Shown here piece by piece: positions 59,551-64,000 of a stretch of 64,000 nt of DNA. The translations under genes and the position numbers were made by a program. The stretch comes from Kibdelosporangium sp. MJ126-NF4. GTDB lineage: Bacteria > Actinomycetota > Actinomycetes > Mycobacteriales > Pseudonocardiaceae. Each line of letters starts with the position of its first letter. Positions within the stretch are counted from its first letter, which is position 1. The notes beneath the pieces were generated by a model. That model did no database searches. It was not told where the DNA came from and saw nothing but the letters and a program-made list of their open reading frames with translations. The stretch is taken from NCBI RefSeq assembly GCF_000826545.1, contig NZ_CDME01000011.1, positions 1,874,657-1,938,656 on the forward strand. The letters run 5' to 3'.

Positions 59551-60498
59551 ATGTACCGGAGCCGTCCAGCCGGAGCACCAGCGCGAATCGGGGTCGCGGA
59601 CGTGCAGCGGGTCGAGCAGGCGGTGCGCGATCTCAGGGCACTGGACTACCAGTACGGCGGCGGAAGCTGTCACGGCACCGCGCTGTCGAAACTGCCCGCC
59701 GCGCGAACATTGCTCGCCGGGACCGTTCCCGTGCGGCTCACCCGCAGGCTGGACGCTGCGGTCGCCGACCTGCACAACGTGGCGGGCTGGACGTTGTTCG
59801 ACAACGGCGACGCCCTCGCCGGACTGCACCATTTCATGGCCGCGCTGGACCTCGCGACACGCGCGGGGGACAGGGCGATGATCGCCAACATCCGGTACCG
59901 GATGGGCCGCGTCCACCTGCACCACAACGCGGCGGGACGGGCGCTCGTGGAGTTCGACCGAGGCCGCGCCGACGCCTTGGCCTCCCACTGCACGCTGGCC
60001 GCCGCCATCCTGTCGGCCAACCAGGCCTGGGCCTACGCCAAACTCGGGCGGGCCGAGGAGGCGATCGAGGCACTGGCGGCCACGCGCACCGAGTTCGACG
60101 CCGCCGACCACACCGACGTCCCCAGTTGGGCGGCGTTCTTCACCGAGACCGACATGGTGGCCATGATCGGGTCCGTCCACACCGACCTCGCCCGGTTCGT
60201 GGATCGCCGCCACGCCAAGCGGGCCGTGTCCGCGCTGGAGGCCGCGATCGGCTCATACGGCGATGGGATGGCCCGCAGCCGGGCGTTCTGCCTGATCTCA
60301 CTGGCGGTCAACCGGCTGCTGCTGCACGACGTCGACACCGCGGTCGACGTCGGCCGCGAGGCGTTGCGGCACAGCCGTGCGGTCAAGTCCACGCGGCTGC
60401 GGGATCGGTTGGCCCCCTTGGAGAACGAGGCGCGGCGATGGGCCGGCGCGGACGAACTGACCGAGCAGATCAGGACAATGCTCCCGGCGGCCTCATGA
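59551..60498 (+). CDS. TPR protein resembling the C-terminal part of XRE-type regulators, without HTH
   Basis: Soluble all-helical protein of 315 residues with TPR-like repeats: VADVQRVEQAVRDLRALDYQ, ADLHNVAGWTLFDNGDALAG, ANIRYRMGRVHLHHNAAGRA, LSANQAWAYAKLGRAEEAIE. This order is that of the sensor half of large actinobacterial XRE regulators, in which an N-terminal HTH normally comes first. Here the ATG follows a strong GGAGG and no HTH is encoded upstream in any frame I examined, so it may be a regulator that lost its head or a partner protein. Confidence 0.75.
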   Translation: MYRSRPAGAPARIGVADVQRVEQAVRDLRALDYQYGGGSCHGTALSKLPAARTLLAGTVPVRLTRRLDAAVADLHNVAGWTLFDNGDALAGLHHFMAALDLATRAGDRAMIANIRYRMGRVHLHHNAAGRALVEFDRGRADALASHCTLAAAILSANQAWAYAKLGRAEEAIEALAATRTEFDAADHTDVPSWAAFFTETDMVAMIGSVHTDLARFVDRRHAKRAVSALEAAIGSYGDGMARSRAFCLISLAVNRLLLHDVDTAVDVGREALRHSRAVKSTRLRDRLAPLENEARRWAGADELTEQIRTMLPAAS

Positions 60499-61236
60499 CA
60501 GGCGGCTCGGCGCGTCACCCCAGATCGACGACGGGTCCACATAGGGCCGCAGCGCGTCGACGAGTTCGCTGTCGCCGCGGCCGTTGAGTTCGTCGGACGC
60601 GACCCGCATGGCCACGCCCGCGAGGAAGTCGGCTACCTGCACACGCGCGTCGTCACGCGAGTCCACGAACCGCATCCCGGCCAGCCGGTCGCCGAGAATC
60701 CGCCGCAGCGCGGCGATCCGTTCTTCCGTCAACAGGTTCTGCCGGTCATGCACGACGCTGACCGGGCCGTGCCCACCCCACCGGCGTACCGCGCGGACAA
60801 TCGCCGGAATGTGCAGATCGAGGTGGTCACGGTGCTCCGCGCGCAGAACGTCGTTGTATGACCTGAGCACCGAACGGTCCGCGTGGTAGATCACGGTCGG
60901 GTCGCCGTCCGGTTCGAGCAGTTCCACGACCTTGCCCGCGACGAAGAACGTTTTCTCGGTCAGGTGAACCATGGCGTGCCCGAGCATCGGGCCGTCCGGT
61001 CCGAGCAGCCACAGCAGTACCGCCCGGTGTTTCTCCCGCAGCAGGTGGTTGGCTTTGTACTCGAGCGCGGGTGAACGTATTCGTTCCCGCAGGCTGCGAA
61101 TGCACGCTTCGGCCGACGCGGTCGAAAGGAGCACGCTCGCGTGCGCGAACACGTCCGTTATCGCGTCGATGAGATTGCCGCCCTCCGAGCCGGACTCATC
61201 GCACGCGACCTCGACCGGTAACCCATTCGTGCGCAT
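60493..61236 (-). CDS. DUF3800-like hypothetical protein
   Basis: Protein of 247 residues. VEVACDESGSEGGNLID near the N-terminus and ARVQVADFLAGVAMRVASDE near the C-terminus resemble the Asp/Glu/Ser and ADxxAG motifs of DUF3800, an RNase H-like fold often linked to mobile elements and defence. The match is partial. The middle contains VIYHADRSVLRSYNDVL and VSVVHDRQNLL. It overlaps the TPR gene by 6 bases at its 3' end. Confidence 0.6.
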   Translation of the reverse strand: MRTNGLPVEVACDESGSEGGNLIDAITDVFAHASVLLSTASAEACIRSLRERIRSPALEYKANHLLREKHRAVLLWLLGPDGPMLGHAMVHLTEKTFFVAGKVVELLEPDGDPTVIYHADRSVLRSYNDVLRAEHRDHLDLHIPAIVRAVRRWGGHGPVSVVHDRQNLLTEERIAALRRILGDRLAGMRFVDSRDDARVQVADFLAGVAMRVASDELNGRGDSELVDALRPYVDPSSIWGDAPSRLS

Positions 61237-61314
61237 GGTGACTCCACACTAGATGCGAGGTGGGGGATCGAGGGCTACCATTCCGCCGTTACCCGGAGTA
61301 ATCGGAGGAACGCC

Positions 61315-62490
61315 GTGCGGAGCCTGGCCGTCCTGATGATCATCATGCTGCTGACGGCGGTTCCCGGCGACGCGGCCGTGCAAAGGCATGTGCTGTACGA
61401 CGGCGGCAGCAGTTATCCCCGTGTCATCCGGCTCGACAACGGCAGGGTCCTCGCCAGCGTCACCACCAACGACGGCCCGCAGGGCGTGGGCGTGATCATG
61501 GCGAGCGACGACGACGGCCGGACGTTCCAGCAGATCGCGACGATCCGCGACCCCGCAGCCGTCGACGGCCGGGGGGTCTGCTGCTCGACCCTGTTCGAAC
61601 TGCCGTCGCCGCTGGGCGCGCTGCCCCAGGGGACCGTGTTGTGGGCCAGCACGGCCGGGCACACCGCGCCGCTGGAGAACAAGCGGGTCAAGCAGCGGCT
61701 CTGGGCCAGCGCGGACCGTGGCCAGACTTGGCGGTTCCTGTCCGACATCGCGGCCGCGCCGAACGAGCAGAACACCTGGGAGCCGAGCCTGTCCGTGGCC
61801 GCCGACGGCAGCCTGGTCGCCTTCTTCTCCGACGAGACCGACAAGTACAACCACGACCAGAAACTCGTCCAGGTCCGGTCGGTCGACGGTCTGCAGTGGA
61901 CGCACTACAAGGAGACCGTGGTCAGCGACGTGTGGGGCGTCCGGCCCGGCATGATCAACGCGATCAGGCTGCCCGACGGCAGCTACTTCATGACCTACGA
62001 GGTCTGCAACAACGACAAGGTCCACCTCTGCAGCGCGTACTTCCGCCGCTCGCCGGACGGCTGGAACTACGGCGATCCCCGCGACCTCGGCACACTGGTG
62101 AAGACGGCGGACGGCAAGCAGGGGCGGCACACCCCGGTGCCCGCCTGGAGCCCCGGCCCCGGCCCGAAGGGCACGATCCTGCTGATCACCGAGATGCTGG
62201 TGCACAACGGCGGCAAGGTCGCCGAAGGCAACGGCGGGACCATCCTGGCCAACGACAACCTCGGCGATGGCCCCTGGTACGAGATCCCGGCGCCGATCCA
62301 CGTCGTCGGCGTGGACAACGAGGGCTGCCGCAACTTCAGCCCCGGCCTGCTGCCGTCGAAGGACGGCAAGTCGGTGCTGCAGGTGACCACCGACTACGAC
62401 CAGTCGATCTGCAAGACGTACTACGCCACCGGACCACTCGAGCGGCAACAACCAGCACCTGCGCCGACGTCCCCGACACCCGGAGGGTGA
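61315..62490 (+). CDS. Secreted sialidase-fold (BNR) protein
   Basis: Exported 391-residue protein: a short signal peptide (MRSLAVLMIIMLLTAVPGDA), then a six-bladed sialidase-superfamily propeller with Asp-box-like turns (SDDDGRTFQQI, SADRGQTWRFLS), GVCCSTLFELP, WEPSLSVAADGSLVAFFSDE and the C-terminal GCRNFSPGLLPSKDGKS. Glycosidase families GH33 and GH93 share this fold; the substrate is not readable. It ends in a Pro/Thr-rich tail. GGAGG precedes the GTG. Confidence 0.82.
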   Translation: MRSLAVLMIIMLLTAVPGDAAVQRHVLYDGGSSYPRVIRLDNGRVLASVTTNDGPQGVGVIMASDDDGRTFQQIATIRDPAAVDGRGVCCSTLFELPSPLGALPQGTVLWASTAGHTAPLENKRVKQRLWASADRGQTWRFLSDIAAAPNEQNTWEPSLSVAADGSLVAFFSDETDKYNHDQKLVQVRSVDGLQWTHYKETVVSDVWGVRPGMINAIRLPDGSYFMTYEVCNNDKVHLCSAYFRRSPDGWNYGDPRDLGTLVKTADGKQGRHTPVPAWSPGPGPKGTILLITEMLVHNGGKVAEGNGGTILANDNLGDGPWYEIPAPIHVVGVDNEGCRNFSPGLLPSKDGKSVLQVTTDYDQSICKTYYATGPLERQQPAPAPTSPTPGG

Positions 62491-62594
62491 CCGGCCGTCT
62501 GCGCAGAGTGCCCGCCGAGGAGTGTTGAACCCAGGGCGGCCCGGCTACGTGTGAGAAGCGAGTCGGGACGGGACACCCCGGGAGGCGGAGCACG

Positions 62595-62969
62595 ATGGCG
62601 CAGCGACTGGATCCAGCCGCGCGGGACGCGGCGGTCGGCCGGGTCAGGATGATCACGACCGGCATCGTGGCGCTCGGCCTCGCCGGGACGGTCGGCCTCG
62701 GGTTCGGCATCTCCGAGATGGTCAAGGCCGAGAAGGCCCAGCAAGCCGCCGGAGCGTCCGCACAGGTCGAGCCACCCGCCGAGGCGCCGGACACAATCCC
62801 CCAGGGACAGGCCCCGCAGGTTCCCCCAGGCGAGGTCGCCGACGAGCCATACCCCGGCGCGGGGACCCAGACGCCCCAGCAGCCGACGACCACAAAGCCG
62901 AAGCCGAAACCGGCGCCGAAGCCGAAGCCGACCACCAAGCCCCCGGCCACCTCGTCAGGTGGATCGTGA
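62595..62969 (+). CDS. Small membrane-anchored Pro/Lys-rich protein
   Basis: Not recognised by family. A 124-residue protein with one N-terminal membrane span (MITTGIVALGLAGTVGLGFG), then an extracellular Pro/Gln region and a low-complexity tail of Lys-Pro repeats (KPKPKPAPKPKPTTKPP). It has no FMN attachment motif of the D-x-(S/T)-(G/A)-A-T type. Its stop overlaps the ApbE start (GTGA), placing it first in a flavin/electron-transfer operon, perhaps as a scaffold. Confidence 0.75.
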   Translation: MAQRLDPAARDAAVGRVRMITTGIVALGLAGTVGLGFGISEMVKAEKAQQAAGASAQVEPPAEAPDTIPQGQAPQVPPGEVADEPYPGAGTQTPQQPTTTKPKPKPAPKPKPTTKPPATSSGGS

Positions 62970-63868
62970 CCACCCGGGTGCGGTTCGACGCCATCGGCAC
63001 CACGGCGCACGTGCTGGTCACGCGCCCGGACGCGTTGCCGGTCGCCGAGACGGTCCTGCGCTGGTTCATCAACGAACTCGACCTGGCGTGCAGCCGGTTC
63101 CGTGCCGACTCCGCGCTGAGCCGACTGAACCGCACAGGCCACGCCACGCATCCGTTGCTGGCCAAGGCGGTCGACGTGGCGCTGCGGGCCGCGGCGGACA
63201 CCGACGGCCTCGTCGATCCGTCGCTCGGCTCGTACCTGATCACGCTCGGCTACGACCGCACGTTCGCCGAGGTCCCGCGCCGCGCACCGGTCACAGTGGA
63301 CATCGACGCGCCCCCGGCTCGACAGGTGTGGCGGGACATCACGGTTCGCGGTGACGCCGTGACCATTCCCCGTGGTGTCACCGTGGATCTCGGTGCCACC
63401 GCGAAGGCGTGGGCCGCCGACGTCGCCGCCGCCCGGATCGCCGGGGAGACCGGCGCGGGTGCGTTGGTGAACCTCGGCGGGGACATCGCGGTCGCCGGTC
63501 CGGCGCCGGAGGACGGCTGGAGCGTGCGGGTCACCGCGGACCACACCAGCGACGAAGGCGGCCAGGTGGTGGCCATCGAATCCGGCGGACTGGCCACGTC
63601 GAGCGTGTCCGTTCGCTCCTGGCGGCGGGGTGACCGGCACCTGCACCACGTCCTCGACCCGGCGACCGGATTTCCGGCCACACGGATCTGGCGCTACGCA
63701 AGCGTTTCCGCGGCCTCCTGTGTCGCGGCCAACACGGCGTCGACCGCCGCGCTCGTGCTCGGTGACCGTGCGCCGAACTGGCTGGCCGCGCGCGGGCTTC
63801 CCGCGCGTCTCGTGGCAACCGGTGGTGCCGTGACCACTGTGGCCGACTGGCCCGAGGAGGAGGCATGA
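62966..63868 (+). CDS. apbE: FAD:protein FMN transferase (ApbE family)
   Basis: Enzyme of 300 residues that attaches FMN covalently to Thr/Ser of extracytoplasmic flavoproteins. Motifs are ELDLACSRFRADSALSRLNR, DGLVDPSLGSYLITLGYDR, VTVDLGATAKAWAADVAA, NLGGDIAVAG and HHVLDPATGFPA. No signal peptide is seen, unlike the Gram-negative lipoprotein forms. It is coupled to genes on both sides (GTGA and ATGA overlaps). The flavin-acceptor protein should lie to the right of the window. Confidence 0.92.
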   Translation: MTTRVRFDAIGTTAHVLVTRPDALPVAETVLRWFINELDLACSRFRADSALSRLNRTGHATHPLLAKAVDVALRAAADTDGLVDPSLGSYLITLGYDRTFAEVPRRAPVTVDIDAPPARQVWRDITVRGDAVTIPRGVTVDLGATAKAWAADVAAARIAGETGAGALVNLGGDIAVAGPAPEDGWSVRVTADHTSDEGGQVVAIESGGLATSSVSVRSWRRGDRHLHHVLDPATGFPATRIWRYASVSAASCVAANTASTAALVLGDRAPNWLAARGLPARLVATGGAVTTVADWPEEEA

Positions 63869-64000
63869 CGTTCCTTGGCGAAAGCACGTACTGGTACCTG
63901 GCGCGGGGCAGCGGAATCGTCTCGCTGGTGCTGTTCACGACGGCGTTCTCCCTCGGCCTGCTCACCGCGGGCAGGGCGAGCTCGCGGCGCTGGCCGCGGT
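63865..64000 (+). CDS. Ferric reductase-like transmembrane protein, 5' part
   Basis: Only the first 45 residues are present: MTFLGESTYWYLARGSGIVS, a membrane span (LVLFTTAFSLGLLTAGRA) and SSRRWPR. WYLARGSGIVSLVL is typical of the YedZ/ferric-reductase-like heme membrane proteins found next to apbE in actinomycetes. Its ATG overlaps the apbE stop. The remainder lies outside the window. Confidence 0.75.
   Translation, partial: MTFLGESTYWYLARGSGIVSLVLFTTAFSLGLLTAGRASSRRWPR

Noticed and set aside
60493..61236. DUF3800-like protein as part of a defence island
   Set aside because: The family match is partial and no nuclease, toxin, helicase or transposase gene lies nearby.

Overview
The window reads as chromosome of a high-GC filamentous actinomycete, most likely a member of the Pseudonocardiaceae (Amycolatopsis/Kibdelosporangium/Lentzea-like). 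This is inferred from codon use, frequent GTG starts, and family content: MocR, GAF-ANTAR and AfsR-type regulators, LCP and LtrA proteins, many secreted RICIN, PKD or discoidin proteins, and several STAS/SpoIIE partner-switching genes. I see no rRNA, tRNA, CRISPR, prophage or intact transposase. About 57 protein genes are supported, densely packed with many ATGA/GTGA overlaps.

Layout. 1-2.6 kb: a type II thioesterase cut by the window edge (probable end of an NRPS/PKS cluster), a TetR regulator and a solute-binding lipoprotein. 2.6-8.5 kb: an LVIVD secreted protein, a fused SpoIIE phosphatase/kinase/STAS protein, a cysteine-less HesB-like protein, AraC-VOC, and an alkyltransferase. 8.5-14 kb: a secreted PQQ-type dehydrogenase/ThuA operon and a secreted trypsin-like protease. 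14-24 kb: FadR regulator with a divergent luciferase-like oxidoreductase, UbiB/ABC1 kinase, a NarL-type two-component pair, MocR, an EAL-CBS-GGDEF protein and a lone lycopene cyclase. 24-33 kb: dGTPase, a secreted propeller protein, a subtilase, LtrA and an ABC-F ATPase. 33-43 kb: a small HTH protein, a membrane mannosyltransferase-like protein, an ABC exporter, a SIS protein behind a DasR-like site, MobA-like/hydrolase genes, LCP, STAS plus ATPase, and NAD kinase. 43-50 kb: a RICIN/beta-helix secreted protein and a four-gene phosphoketolase-acetate kinase operon. 50-57 kb: STAS, GAF-ANTAR, DUF2306, a large SARP/AfsR regulator coupled to HxlR, and a divergent imine-reductase-like gene. 57-64 kb: gluconolactonase-like, AlkB-like, universal stress, headless TPR, DUF3800-like and sialidase-fold proteins, then the start of an ApbE/ferric-reductase operon.

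The least ordinary signal is not a gene. Two copies of a 161-188 bp palindromic element with CTAG/CTGG ends sit inside two unrelated genes (26.8 kb and 53.9 kb). Each insertion adds an exact multiple of three bases, each is read through in a different frame, and the two copies differ by compensatory changes in the stem. Removing either copy plus one 4-bp duplicate restores a perfect host protein. A second repeat family, a hairpin with the arm CTCGTGAGTG and apex CCGGTTAGAACCGG, occurs three times at gene ends and supplies one gene's stop codon. Four secreted-protein genes carry a rare TTA codon within the signal peptide, several genes look leaderless (TANNNT-N6/7-start), and the spacer of the two-component pair is an array of 14-bp units that each resemble such a leaderless start.
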